DNA of 64,000 nt from Sporolactobacillus shoreicorticis (GCF_024125445.1 NZ_JAMXWM010000016.1:23845-87844), one strand, 5' to 3'. Positions 34,684-43,518 are shown, counted from the stretch's first letter. Notes: generated by a model not told the origin, from the sequence alone. Numbers and translations: made by a program.

Positions 34684-35310
34684 TTAAAGATCTCTTTCCT
34701 CAAACAGGCGCACTGATCGATAGTAGGAAAGCAACAAAACGACGACCGCCGCGAATACACTGATTAAAACAAGCAGGCCCGACAATTGATGATCATTGAG
34801 ATTGATCCATGGTAGTAGGGCGATACATGCTGGCCAAATGACTTGCGCTGCCACTTGTGCGATTTTAATCCCCCAACGGTAATAGGAAAAATAATAAAGA
34901 GACAGGAAAATGTACATCGTGCTCATTCCGATTAGAAATGCGGACAAATAAAGAAACACATCGCCGATCACCGCGCCGCCTGAGAAACAAATAAAGAGAA
35001 TACGAAATCCGAAAAACGCCACAAACACAGCCGTAAACCATACCGAAATCATCAAGTACTTCGCTGTAACAAGCGTGCGTCTTTTGAGCGGCAGACTGAT
35101 CAAAAGCGCATTTTGTTCATCACTGATTTGCTTTCCAAAATTCGTGTTTACAGCAAATACGCAGGCTACTAAAACAGAAAAAATACTGAGCTTAAAAACG
35201 GCATCCACGAAATAGGACTGGGCGCTTATTATGATCAAAATAGCCAGCATAACTAGATAGGTTCGATTTCCCTGAATCACCACGTCTTTTATCATTAAAG
35301 ATCGCATCAT
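34684..35310 (-). CDS. ABC-2 type permease (first of pair)
   Basis: A 208-residue protein with six membrane helices, similar in layout to its downstream neighbour (RSLMIKDVVIQGNRTYL start; SLPLKRRTLVTAKYLMISVW parallels LSMPASRRNIIAAKFLM there). The two probably arose by duplication and act as a heterodimeric permease. AGGGGGAG upstream of the ATG at 35310. Confidence 0.8.
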   Translation of the reverse strand: MMRSLMIKDVVIQGNRTYLVMLAILIIISAQSYFVDAVFKLSIFSVLVACVFAVNTNFGKQISDEQNALLISLPLKRRTLVTAKYLMISVWFTAVFVAFFGFRILFICFSGGAVIGDVFLYLSAFLIGMSTMYIFLSLYYFSYYRWGIKIAQVAAQVIWPACIALLPWINLNDHQLSGLLVLISVFAAVVVLLLSYYRSVRLFEERDL

Positions 35311-35328
35311 TTAATCTCCCCCTCCAGA

Positions 35329-36204
35329 TTAGTAAGCTGTCTCTGTCTTCTTTGATTTCACAAGATAATACATAATTTCCTCCAAATTCGGCCGTTCAAT
35401 ATGAAATGCTATTTTTTTGTCCAGTTTCTCGGTTTGGTCCGTAAACATAAATGCTTCAAAACCCAGCGATGTTTCCTTATAGACAATCGGATCAGCCTGC
35501 TTAATTGTTGTAATTAAACTTCTCGATCCCTTAACGATTCTGAACGTCTCGGAGAGCTCTTCTCTTTCCTTGCTGAACAGAATTTTTCCATCGAGTAAAA
35601 ATGTAATGTAGTCCGCGATTTTCTCTAAATCAGTTGTAATATGCGTTGAGAAGAAGATCGCTTTGTTCTCATCCTGAATCACATCAAACAACACATCGAG
35701 CAACTCTCTTCTGAAGACAGGATCGAGTCCGGAGGTAGGCTCATCCATAATGATCAGTTCCGCGTGATGAGACAGTGCGACAGCAAGCGCAAATTTCATT
35801 TTTGTTCCCTTCGACAGGGTCTTCATTTTTTTATTCAGCGGCACTTGAAACTCTTTAACGTAGCGGTAAAAGAGCGTATCATCCCAGCGCTCATAAAAGG
35901 GAGCGATGACTTGTTTATTTTTCTCAGCAGTCAGTTCCTGAAAGAAGACATCTTGATCATAGACGAAGCCGATCTTTTGTTTTAACACCGTGTTGTCACC
36001 CGTATATTTTTGACCAAATAACCACACCTCACCGCTGTCAGGATGAATTAAATCCATCAGACAGCGAATCGTTGTGCTTTTGCCCGCACCGTTAGGACCG
36101 ATAAAGCCCATGATAAACCCTCTTTTTAATGAAAAACTGATATCTTTCAACGCAAAACCTTTAAATGCTTTATTGACATGCCGCAATTCTAAAATCGTTT
36201 CCAT
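35329..36204 (-). CDS. ABC transporter ATP-binding protein, YtrB-like
   Basis: ATPase of 291 residues. Walker A GPNGAGKST at about 36-44, the Q loop, the signature LSKGTKMKFALAVAL, Walker B LIIMDEPTSGLDP and the switch His in FFSTHITTDLEKIADY. A C-terminal extension of about 80 residues is typical of this group. The gene lies three bases after the GntR-type regulator gene, so the operon is regulator-ATPase-permease-permease, as in ytrABCD-like loci that respond to cell-envelope stress. Confidence 0.9.
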   Translation of the reverse strand: METILELRHVNKAFKGFALKDISFSLKRGFIMGFIGPNGAGKSTTIRCLMDLIHPDSGEVWLFGQKYTGDNTVLKQKIGFVYDQDVFFQELTAEKNKQVIAPFYERWDDTLFYRYVKEFQVPLNKKMKTLSKGTKMKFALAVALSHHAELIIMDEPTSGLDPVFRRELLDVLFDVIQDENKAIFFSTHITTDLEKIADYITFLLDGKILFSKEREELSETFRIVKGSRSLITTIKQADPIVYKETSLGFEAFMFTDQTEKLDKKIAFHIERPNLEEIMYYLVKSKKTETAY

Positions 36205-36206
36205 GA

Positions 36207-36584
36207 TCAGTTCCCCCTCGTATAAATCTTTTTTACTAAGTGAATGATTTGTTCAAGTGTCATATCGTACTGCTTGCCCTCCTCAATGATTTCGATCAAC
36301 TTCGCTTGAATCTCTTTAATGTGCTGGTTCTTTAATTGCGTTTGGTCACGTGCCGAGACAAAGGAACCTTTACCCGGAACCGTATCAATAAACCCTTCAT
36401 TCTCGAGCTCTTCATACGCCCTTTTCGTTGTAATGACACTGATTTTCAATTCTTTGGCCAATCCGCGGATCGACGGCAGCTTTTTTCCCTGCGGCAGTGC
36501 GCCGCTGAGAATCTGCGTGGCCATCTGCATTTTAATCTGCTGATAGATCGGTTGATCGGCCGTATTGAGTAAAATAATATCCAT
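36207..36584 (-). CDS. GntR-family regulator, YtrA subfamily
   Basis: A 125-residue repressor: winged helix (PIYQQIKMQMATQILSGALPQGKKLPSIRGLAKEL, recognition helix ISVITTKRAYEELENEGFI) and only a short helical tail, which defines the YtrA subfamily. It probably represses its own operon through the repeat at 36609-36627, which covers the promoter. ATG 36584 has GGGTG upstream; a GTG three codons earlier is possible. Confidence 0.88.
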   Translation of the reverse strand: MDIILLNTADQPIYQQIKMQMATQILSGALPQGKKLPSIRGLAKELKISVITTKRAYEELENEGFIDTVPGKGSFVSARDQTQLKNQHIKEIQAKLIEIIEEGKQYDMTLEQIIHLVKKIYTRGN

Positions 36585-36608
36585 AAGCAGCACCCAAATC
36601 GTTTATAC

Positions 36609-36647
36609 TGTATATATCCATTATACACAGTTGTGCGAATCTGGCAA
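36609..36647 (-). promoter_or_regulatory. promoter and operator of the ytrA-like operon
   Basis: Minus strand: TTGCCA (36642-36647), 16 bases, TATAAT (36620-36625) preceded by TG. A TGTATA-N7-TATACA inverted repeat (36609-36627) overlaps the -10, which is where a GntR-type repressor would block transcription. Confidence 0.7.
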
Positions 36648-36738
36648 CTTTTGAAATGTAATTTCCTGATTTTGAATGAACGAAGCAGATGGATTCCATG
36701 CTATTATAGAAATAAAAATGATTTTCGGAGTGAATAAA

Positions 36739-37872
36739 GTGGAACAACTGAACTGGATTTTAAAAATCACGTGGCTGGACGGGCTCATTTCTATAGGAAT
36801 TTTCGCTGTTTTTTTCTTGGTACGGGAGCTTTTTTCCAAATATTTTCTTAAACTCGTTTCCCGGCTTTCAAAGTTGAGCAAAACGCCGGTTGATGACGCA
36901 TTGATCGGCGCCTTCCGAAAACCGGTCGCTTTTATCCTTCTCTTTGCAGGTATTTATTTGGCGCTTATGTATCTGCCGATGCCGCATCAGTGGAAATCCA
37001 TTGCTACACTGCTTTTTAAATCATCTGCAATCTTCTCAATCGGTTGGGGCTTTTATATTTTTTCAGATGCAATTGGTATCTTCTTCCATCACATGGGTAA
37101 TCGATACGATCTTCAGTTCAATACCATCGTCATACCATTTCTTGCAAAGATCATGAAATTCATTGTCGTTGTTTTCACAATTGTGATGATTCTTGATCAA
37201 TGGAATTATCATGTGACCGGCCTCATCACCGGTCTTGGAATCGGCGGTCTCGCCATCGCGATGGCGGCCAAAGATACATTGAGCAATTTATTCGGAGGGT
37301 TTGTCATCATCACCGATGCTCCGTTCACGATCGGTGATTTAATCCACACAGGCTCAATCGAAGGATTTGTTGAGGATATTAATTTCAGATCGACCCGCAT
37401 TCGAACCTTGGATCAGGCAATTGTCACGGTTCCAAATTCAACACTGGCCAATTCGCCGATTACCAATTTATCTAAAATGGACAAACGGCGCATATCATTC
37501 AATTTACCACTTGACCTTGAAACGACGAACGAACAGATGAAACGCTGCCTTGGACAAATCAGACAAATGCTGATGCATGATCCTGAGGTTTATGAAGAAC
37601 GAAAGTTTATTTATCTTGATAAAATTACGTCAAGCAGCATGAATCTTCTGGTCGACTTTTACATTAAATCAATTGATGTTGGGGAATGGCTGAAGGAAAA
37701 AGAAAAGTATACTTATGCAGTATTAGAAATTCTGCAAAATGAAGGGGTAGAACTGGCAACTTCGCGTTCCTTAATGGTCATCCCTCCGCAACATAGTAAT
37801 CAGGATCCTGCAGGCTCCAGCGATGAAAACAATCAATCGGATCTCGAGCAAAAATCGCGTTTGCGAGAATAA
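36739..37872 (+). CDS. MscS-family mechanosensitive channel
   Basis: A 377-residue membrane protein with about five helices, the pore-lining helix (GLGIGGLAIAMAAKDTLSNLFGGFVI), the beta domain that follows (GDLIHTGSIEGFVEDINFRSTRIRTLDQAIVTVPNSTLAN) and a cytosolic C-terminal domain with a polar Gln/Asp/Ser tail. Larger than E. coli MscS, similar to YhdY-type channels. It should release solutes on osmotic downshock. I chose GTG 36739, after GGAGTG; the frame opens at ATG 36676. Confidence 0.9.
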   Translation: MEQLNWILKITWLDGLISIGIFAVFFLVRELFSKYFLKLVSRLSKLSKTPVDDALIGAFRKPVAFILLFAGIYLALMYLPMPHQWKSIATLLFKSSAIFSIGWGFYIFSDAIGIFFHHMGNRYDLQFNTIVIPFLAKIMKFIVVVFTIVMILDQWNYHVTGLITGLGIGGLAIAMAAKDTLSNLFGGFVIITDAPFTIGDLIHTGSIEGFVEDINFRSTRIRTLDQAIVTVPNSTLANSPITNLSKMDKRRISFNLPLDLETTNEQMKRCLGQIRQMLMHDPEVYEERKFIYLDKITSSSMNLLVDFYIKSIDVGEWLKEKEKYTYAVLEILQNEGVELATSRSLMVIPPQHSNQDPAGSSDENNQSDLEQKSRLRE

Positions 37873-37908
37873 TTAAGCTCAATCGATGTTTATTTTTTAT
37901 CACATAAT

Positions 37909-38352
37909 TCAATCGGACATCTTTTTTCTTTGAATAATCGGCGGTTTCGGTGTAATACGGTTCGATTTACCGGATATAACTGCAATACCGGCAATGACAA
38001 GAAAAATGCCGGCGGGAAGTCCTGCGCCGAAGAGAATAAGACTGTTTAAACTTCCTGCAATCAGAAAACATAGGCCTGGGATTGTCTCCCAGCCTTTTTT
38101 AATAAAAACAGATAATGCGACAGCTGAAATGGCGGAACATAATAAACCGGCAAAAAAGGCATGGACGCTGAATGTTTCCAGGCTGTAAAGAACACCTGCG
38201 GAAGTGATCCGATCCGTATTCAGACGCAAACCATTAATCATTCCACTGTCAAAATGCGCCGCGACATAGGAGCAAGCGCCAAAAATAAATTGAATCACAG
38301 TCAAAGCTATTCCTATTATACCGGCTGCACAAACGGAAATACGCCTAAACAT
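37909..38352 (-). CDS. DUF4064-like small membrane protein
   Basis: A 147-residue protein with four membrane helices (about 8-30, 62-86, 92-110 and 114-130), a hydrophilic loop after the first and a basic tail. The helix pattern (IIGIALTVIQFIFG..., FLIAGSLNSLILFG, IFLVIAGIAVI) is like DUF4064 proteins. Function unknown. AAGGAGCGAGG precedes the ATG. Single gene, convergent with the MscS gene. Confidence 0.6.
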   Translation of the reverse strand: MFRRISVCAAGIIGIALTVIQFIFGACSYVAAHFDSGMINGLRLNTDRITSAGVLYSLETFSVHAFFAGLLCSAISAVALSVFIKKGWETIPGLCFLIAGSLNSLILFGAGLPAGIFLVIAGIAVISGKSNRITPKPPIIQRKKMSD

Positions 38353-38444
38353 TGTCCTCGCTCCTTGTATATCCGATTCAATTTCCTAGATTCAATAGTA
38401 TGCTTGGCCTACACAGTTGATGCACGCACTTTCTTTTTGCATGC

Positions 38445-38484
38445 AAAAAGAACAGGACGCCCTCGGTTAGGTCCTGCTCTTTTT
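38445..38484 (-). terminator. terminator after the HPr-fold gene
   Basis: 14-bp stem (arms 38445-38458 and 38471-38484, one G-U pair) with T-rich flanks, 49 bases after the stop. A second small palindrome adjoins it at 38433-38450. Confidence 0.75.
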
Positions 38485-38532
38485 GATCAACAATTTATTT
38501 TTCAACACCGGAAGATTTGCTTTAACTTAGCT

Positions 38533-38844
38533 TTAGCCATGCCGGTACAGTCCGAGATTTTCGCGGGCATTCTTTTGAGCAGTCAGAATACTGTCCATAA
38601 TTTTCTGCTGCAGTAGTTGTGCTTCCTCGCCTTCCAGTACGAGCAGAACCTCTTTCTTTTGCACAGACGAGAGATAGGTGATGGTTTGCGGTAATTTCTC
38701 GATCGGAAAAGTTGAGCCGTCGTTCGAAAAGTATGCTTTGCAACGAGATTTTCTGATAAATTCAAAAAGCCTGATCGCACGTTTTAAGGTCATGCCGCCA
38801 CCTGGAGTAAGCGGAACTTTAATTGAAACAATCTGTTTTGCCAC
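38533..38844 (-). CDS. HPr-fold protein lacking both phosphorylation sites
   Basis: 103 residues that align by eye with HPr/Crh: the strand VSIKVPL, first helix TLKRAIRLFEFIRKSRCKA, strand YFSNDGSTFPI, short helix EKLPQTITYL, strand EVLLVLEGEEAQ and last helix QQKIMDSIL. The GIHARPA motif with the phospho-His reads GGMTLKRA, and the KSIMG motif with the regulatory Ser reads EKLPQ, so neither site is present. A tail of about 16 residues extends past the usual end. It cannot act as a PTS phosphocarrier; perhaps it binds a partner. The GTG start has AAGGGGTGA at long spacing. Homology is my inference from pattern. Confidence 0.6.
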   Translation of the reverse strand: MAKQIVSIKVPLTPGGGMTLKRAIRLFEFIRKSRCKAYFSNDGSTFPIEKLPQTITYLSSVQKKEVLLVLEGEEAQLLQQKIMDSILTAQKNARENLGLYRHG

Positions 38845-38941
38845 GGTTGGAAGTCACCCCTTAATCCATTTCTCCAGACACTTCTGCTACATCCATTATT
38901 ATATGTCAACTCCCTGCACTTTCGAAAGAATAAACACACTT

Positions 38942-38982
38942 GAGTTCGGAAAAGAAAAAGAGAACCGATCGTAACGGCTCTC
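38942..38982 (-). terminator. terminator of the bmrCD-like operon
   Basis: Minus-strand stem GAGAGCCG/CGGTTCTC (38960-38982) followed by a long T-rich tract (38942-38959), 35 bases after the last gene of the ABC pair. Confidence 0.8.
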
Positions 38983-39016
38983 CTACAGTGAATCATTCAT
39001 GAAAATTCGCTGCTTC

Positions 39017-40810
39017 TTATTGAGCAGATGATCTTTCCTCCGCACCTTTTCCGTGCTGTAATTGGTACATATTAAAGTACAACCCACCTTTCTGAAGCAG
39101 CTCTTGATGTGTTCCGCGTTCTACGATCTCGCCTCTATGGAGCACCAGAATTTGATCAGCGTCTTGAATGGTTGATAGACGGTGGGCAATAGCGATCGTC
39201 GTTCTGCCCTTCCGCATTTTTGATAAAGCCGTTTGAATGGCTTCCTCCGTCTCCGTATCGACACTCGCTGTCGCTTCATCCAATACAAGTATTTTCGGAT
39301 TTTGTGCCATTGTTCGAGCGAAGGACAACAGTTGCCGCTGACCACTAGAGAAGGTCGCTCCACGTTCCCCAACCGGTTCATGATAGCGCTTCGGTAATTT
39401 TTTAATGAAGCTATCCGCCTGAACAAACTCGGCTGCCTTTCTTACCTGTTCGTCTGTGAGCTCTTCGTGGCTGAGTCGAATATTATCAGCTACATCGCCA
39501 ACAAACATAAAGGAGTCTTGCAGAACCAAACCGATACGTTTTCGCAGCTCGTCATCAGAAAATGCGGTGAGCGGTTGTCCGTCAATGAAGATACCGCCTT
39601 GTTTGATCGGATAGAAACGCATGAGCAGATTAATGATCGAACTCTTTCCGCTTCCCGTATGGCCGACCAGTGCAACGGTTTCCCCCGGATTTGCTGTAAA
39701 AGATATATTCTTCAGAACCATATTCTTGCCATCGTAGGCGAATGTGACATGACGGAATTCCACTCGTCCTTCCCGCACTGCCGGATGCTTATTTTCCTGC
39801 TGAACAGGCGCCAGACGCTGATCATCAAGCAAACCGAAAACCCGTTCTGCGGAAACCATCGCCTGTTGAAAAATGGTCAGTTGCTGCATAATTTGGTTGA
39901 TTGGATCAAAAAATCGATCAAGATAATTGATAAATGCATACAAAACACCGATTTTAACGACGTGATCGAATGACTGAATACCAAAAAAACTCAAGATCAT
40001 CATTAAACCGATAAGATAAACTGAATAAACGGCCGATCGGAGCATAAGGCTGTTTAGGCTTACACTTTTTAGCATTGCTTTTTTATGATCGTTATTGATC
40101 TCTCCAAATTCGCGCCTTAACCGTTTCTGCTGCCTCATCGCCTGAATCATGGACATCCCCTGCAGTGATTCATTCAGTTTTGCGTTCAGCTGGCTGAGCT
40201 TCACGCGTGTGACTCTGTATATTTTCGAACTCAGCGTGCGGTACACCCACATCAGTGCCAGAAGAAAGGGCATGAGAATGAAGCAAATAAGCGCCAGACG
40301 AGCATCAAGGAAAAACATGCCTGCGAAAATACCGATCATCATAACCGTACTGTTGACAATTGTTGACAATACTGTGACATACAGATCCTTAATGGTTTCC
40401 GTATCATTTGTAATTCGAGACACAAGACTTCCGCCCGGTGTCTGGTCATAGAAACGCAGGCCCAGATGCTGCACTTTAGAAAATACCTCGACGCGCATGA
40501 TTTGGATAATATTCAATGCGATCTTTTGAAACGAAATGACTTGGTAATAATTAAATAAAGCAGAAATCGTATACAAGCCGATGAATAAGAACCCAAGCAA
40601 AATCAGCGGCTGAACCGGAAATACGCGCGGCGTCAGATAGTTATCGATAAAAATTTTCATCACAATCGGTCCGAGAACATCCGCACCGGTAGCAATCAAT
40701 AACACAATGAAGGCAATAATTACTTTTTTCTTAAAATAGCGAAGATAAGACAGCAGACGTCTCATGACATGATGTTCTGAGAGCTGCGCTGAATTCTGTT
40801 CCTCGTTCAC
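39017..40810 (-). CDS. multidrug ABC exporter half-transporter, BmrD/YheH-like
   Basis: 597-residue half-transporter with six membrane helices then an ATPase domain: Walker A GHTGSGKSS, signature FSSGQRQLLSFARTMA, Walker B ILVLDEATASVD with the catalytic glutamate, switch His in AIAHRLSTI. Its partner gene at 40807 has an aspartate in place of the catalytic Glu. That asymmetry is typical of heterodimeric exporters such as BmrCD, where only one of two ATP sites is fully active. The GTG start overlaps the partner stop by four bases. Confidence 0.88.
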   Translation of the reverse strand: MNEEQNSAQLSEHHVMRRLLSYLRYFKKKVIIAFIVLLIATGADVLGPIVMKIFIDNYLTPRVFPVQPLILLGFLFIGLYTISALFNYYQVISFQKIALNIIQIMRVEVFSKVQHLGLRFYDQTPGGSLVSRITNDTETIKDLYVTVLSTIVNSTVMMIGIFAGMFFLDARLALICFILMPFLLALMWVYRTLSSKIYRVTRVKLSQLNAKLNESLQGMSMIQAMRQQKRLRREFGEINNDHKKAMLKSVSLNSLMLRSAVYSVYLIGLMMILSFFGIQSFDHVVKIGVLYAFINYLDRFFDPINQIMQQLTIFQQAMVSAERVFGLLDDQRLAPVQQENKHPAVREGRVEFRHVTFAYDGKNMVLKNISFTANPGETVALVGHTGSGKSSIINLLMRFYPIKQGGIFIDGQPLTAFSDDELRKRIGLVLQDSFMFVGDVADNIRLSHEELTDEQVRKAAEFVQADSFIKKLPKRYHEPVGERGATFSSGQRQLLSFARTMAQNPKILVLDEATASVDTETEEAIQTALSKMRKGRTTIAIAHRLSTIQDADQILVLHRGEIVERGTHQELLQKGGLYFNMYQLQHGKGAEERSSAQ

Positions 40811-42564
40811 GCCTTTGCGCCTCCTTCCGAAACAAGTGACTCAAGCTGTTGATGCGCGTACATCTCTGCGTACCAACCTTCCTTTTGAATAAGTTCTTCA
40901 TGCGTCCCTCGCTCGATAATTTGGCCTTCACCAAGGACGATGATGAGATCAGCATGCTCAACTGCACTTAAACGATGTGCAGATATCAGCGTTGTTTTAT
41001 TCCTCCGTTCATGTTTGAGTGCATGAAGTATGGAAACTTCAGTACGCGCATCAACTGCAGAAAGCGAATCATCGAAAATCAACAGTTCGGGATCGGCAAG
41101 CAGCGCGCGAGCAATTGAAATACGCTGTTTCTGCCCCCCTGACAACGTCACGCCTCGTTCACCGACAACTGTCGCATAGCCTTCTTTAAAATGGAGGATA
41201 TCCTCATGAATGCTCGCCAGCTTGGCCACGCGTTCAATTTCTTCTTGTGACGCATCTGGTTTGGCAAACGCGATATTTTCCGCAATGGTCGCTGAAAACA
41301 AAATATGATCCTGCGGCACATAACCGATCGCGCTTCTCAGCGCGTCAAGCGTAACTGCCTGAATTGCTGTGCCGCCAATACTGATTTGACCATCCTGAAT
41401 ATCAAATTCACGAAGCAGCAAACGCAGCAATGTAGTTTTTCCGGCACCGGTTTTCCCCACAACACCTAATGTTTGACCCTGTTCAACCTTGAAATGGATA
41501 TCATTCAGCGCATCCGAATCGCTTCCCGGATAGCGAAAACTCCGAATGGAAAAATCAACCGCTCCGCTCGGCACCTGATCGGATGCCCCTTCCTGATCGG
41601 TAATTTCCGGCTTTATTGCTAAAAGCCGTCGAATTCGATCGTAGGAAGCACTGCCCCGCTCAACAATATTAAAAAGAAAACCAAATGCAAGCATAGGCCA
41701 CACCAGTTGGCCGAGATAGAGCGTAAAACTTGTTAATCCGCCAAGTGTTATTGACCCGCCGACCACATAGACCGATCCGAAAATGAGCGCGAGAAAATAA
41801 CAAAAGGCAACGATGAACGTTATGGTTGGATCAAACAACGAATCGATTTTTGCGACCGCGATATTTTTATCGACCACATCTCGAGACGCTTTACGAAACA
41901 TATCGATCTGCGCATCTTCTTCACCAAACGCTTTAATCACCCGAACACCCGATATGTTTTCCTGCACTTTATCGTTGAGATCGGAAAAAGCGGCTTGCGC
42001 CTTCCCGAAGCGTTTATGCAGCAGTGATCCGTAATACATGGTGAGTATGACCATAATCGGCATCGGCAGCAGCGTAATTAAGGTCAGTTTCCAACTGATA
42101 AACACGGACATGGTTACGATCACCATGCCGCCTAATGTGATCGAATCAAACAAAGTGAGAATGCCCTCACCCGCAGCGCCTTGAACTGCATTTATATCAT
42201 TTGTCGCGTGCGCCATTAAGTCGCCGATTCGCCTTTTTTGAAAAAAATTAGGCGACAGCTTTGTGAAGTGTTTATAGAGATCATTTCTTAACTGATTGGC
42301 TAAAATAATCGATGAACCAAAGATTAATTGGCGCCAAACATAGCCTGTAAAATAATAAATAATGCCAATGATGATCAGGAATACAATCCATTTTCCTAAA
42401 ATGAGCGGTGTTAAACTTCTTGTCCTGATATCGTCAACTAAAATGCCGACGACGTAAGGTGGAATCATCGATAAAAAGCTTGAAAAAACGAGGAAGATGA
42501 CACCAAAAGAATATTTCAAGCGTTCTTGCTTGAAAAACCACCATAAATCAATAAAAATACGCAC
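40807..42564 (-). CDS. multidrug ABC exporter half-transporter, BmrC/YheI-like
   Basis: 585-residue half-transporter, six helices plus ATPase: Walker A GKTGAGKTT, signature LSGGQKQRISIARAL, Walker B LLIFDDSLSAVD (Asp instead of catalytic Glu), switch His in SAHRLSAVEHADLI. Length and the DDSLSAVD motif match BmrC. The GTG at 42564 follows AAGGGGG. Directly upstream are a terminator-like hairpin (42605-42645) and a leader reading frame (42684-42782), so expression is probably set by ribosome-mediated attenuation, as shown for bmrBCD in B. subtilis. Confidence 0.9.
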   Translation of the reverse strand: MRIFIDLWWFFKQERLKYSFGVIFLVFSSFLSMIPPYVVGILVDDIRTRSLTPLILGKWIVFLIIIGIIYYFTGYVWRQLIFGSSIILANQLRNDLYKHFTKLSPNFFQKRRIGDLMAHATNDINAVQGAAGEGILTLFDSITLGGMVIVTMSVFISWKLTLITLLPMPIMVILTMYYGSLLHKRFGKAQAAFSDLNDKVQENISGVRVIKAFGEEDAQIDMFRKASRDVVDKNIAVAKIDSLFDPTITFIVAFCYFLALIFGSVYVVGGSITLGGLTSFTLYLGQLVWPMLAFGFLFNIVERGSASYDRIRRLLAIKPEITDQEGASDQVPSGAVDFSIRSFRYPGSDSDALNDIHFKVEQGQTLGVVGKTGAGKTTLLRLLLREFDIQDGQISIGGTAIQAVTLDALRSAIGYVPQDHILFSATIAENIAFAKPDASQEEIERVAKLASIHEDILHFKEGYATVVGERGVTLSGGQKQRISIARALLADPELLIFDDSLSAVDARTEVSILHALKHERRNKTTLISAHRLSAVEHADLIIVLGEGQIIERGTHEELIQKEGWYAEMYAHQQLESLVSEGGAKA

Positions 42565-42604
42565 CGGACAACCCCCTTGTCAAACATCCCTCTCTATTAA
42601 GACA

Positions 42605-42645
42605 CAAAAAAGCCGCAGGAGAATAGAATACCCTTCTCCTGCAGC
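42605..42645 (-). terminator. attenuator hairpin before the bmrCD-like genes
   Basis: 11-bp GC-rich stem (arms 42635-42645 and 42612-42622, one G-U type pair) followed on the minus strand by six T, ending 41 bases before the transporter start codon. A terminator in a 5' leader between a small frame and its target gene is the mark of attenuation. A smaller hairpin (42658-42677) and one at the end of the leader frame (42691-42708) could form alternative structures. Confidence 0.8.
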
Positions 42646-42683
42646 TTCATAGACAAAAACCGTAAACTCAATCGGTTAATAAG

Positions 42684-42782
42684 TCAATGGTGCCTTGGAA
42701 AAGAGGCAAGTGTCACTAAATCAGCAACAAAATATACAAATGAAAACTTTGCTTCATTTACCATCTTCTGTGTGTTCTTCAT
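42684..42782 (-). CDS. 32-residue leader peptide, BmrB-like
   Basis: Small frame with an excellent ribosome site (GGAGGTGA, seven bases before the ATG). The product starts MKNTQKMVNEAKFSFVYF, continues with VADLVTLAS and ends FPRHH. It lies between a promoter and the attenuator hairpin. The last codons fold into a TGCCT/AGGCA hairpin (42691-42708), so a ribosome stalled near the end of the frame would change downstream pairing. In B. subtilis the drug-responsive leader bmrB occupies the same place before bmrCD. I infer that ribosome-targeting antibiotics induce the exporter; the peptide itself is unlikely to have another role. Confidence 0.72.
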   Translation of the reverse strand: MKNTQKMVNEAKFSFVYFVADLVTLASFPRHH

Positions 42783-42819
42783 GACGCTCACCTCCATTCC
42801 TATTAAAATCAATGTAGCA

Positions 42820-42848
42820 ATTATATAATTATTTCCAAATGAAGTAAA
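42820..42848 (-). promoter_or_regulatory. promoter of the leader-bmrCD-like transcript
   Basis: Minus strand: TTTACT (42843-42848), 17 bases, TATAAT (42820-42825), 38 bases before the leader start codon. Confidence 0.65.
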
Positions 42849-42969
42849 CCCTGCTCGTAAAGAAATTTCTGGAACAATACTGCGAAACAGTGATCATTGC
42901 TTGATGAATCAGTTACACACTCTTATGCATTAAAAAAAAATAAACCGCATACAAATCATTTATTTATGT

Positions 42970-43000
42970 AAAAAAGAGGGCGTCTCTGAGACGCCCTCTT
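42970..43000 (-). terminator. terminator of hsp20
   Basis: Perfect GC-rich stem of about 13 bp (42970-43000) followed by a T run on the minus strand, about 85 bases after the hsp20 stop. No gene lies between the leader promoter and this hairpin. Confidence 0.85.
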
Positions 43001-43083
43001 TAATTTTACACGTTTTAATTGCTCAACTGTTTACATCTGATTTAATCATCTGTTCTATCTTTTAAGCTTGAACTTTCATTTCA

Positions 43084-43518
43084 TTAGTTTATTGTAATTT
43101 CCTTATGATCATGCTTGCTGTTTTCTTTCTTCGGCAATGTGATCTCAAGAACTCCGTCCTTAAACGCAGCCTTAATTTCGTCTTCTTTAACGCCGTCAAA
43201 CATGAAATGACGTGTATAAGAACCGGACGCACGCTCTTTTCGGATGAAGCTGCCATCCTTAGCTTTTTCAGTGGTTTGCTGATCACGCGTTGCCTCAACA
43301 GTCAGCACGCCGCGGTCAAAATCAAGATGAATATTCTCTTTGCTGAACCCCGGCAAATCCAGTTTCACACTGTATGCATCGTCACGTTCTTGTACATCTG
43401 CCGCGAATGTCTGCAATCCGCCGTTATGAAAGAAGTTGTGCCCCCATTCATCAAACCAGGAAGGCAGGAAATCAAAGAATCCGTCGCGGTCTTTTTTTGT
43501 TGGATAAAGATTTGCCAT
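43084..43518 (-). CDS. small heat shock protein, Hsp20/alpha-crystallin family
   Basis: ATP-independent chaperone that holds unfolding proteins. 144 residues: N-terminal arm with FFDFLPSWFDEWG, alpha-crystallin domain (about 38-130) with DAYSVKLDLPGFSKENI and the closing GVLEITLPK, and the C-terminal ITIN (IxI anchor). The ATG at 43518 follows GAGGAGG. Two CtsR boxes cover the promoter, so it belongs to the class III heat-shock regulon. The predicted mRNA leader is long (about 170 bases). Confidence 0.92.
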   Translation of the reverse strand: MANLYPTKKDRDGFFDFLPSWFDEWGHNFFHNGGLQTFAADVQERDDAYSVKLDLPGFSKENIHLDFDRGVLTVEATRDQQTTEKAKDGSFIRKERASGSYTRHFMFDGVKEDEIKAAFKDGVLEITLPKKENSKHDHKEITIN

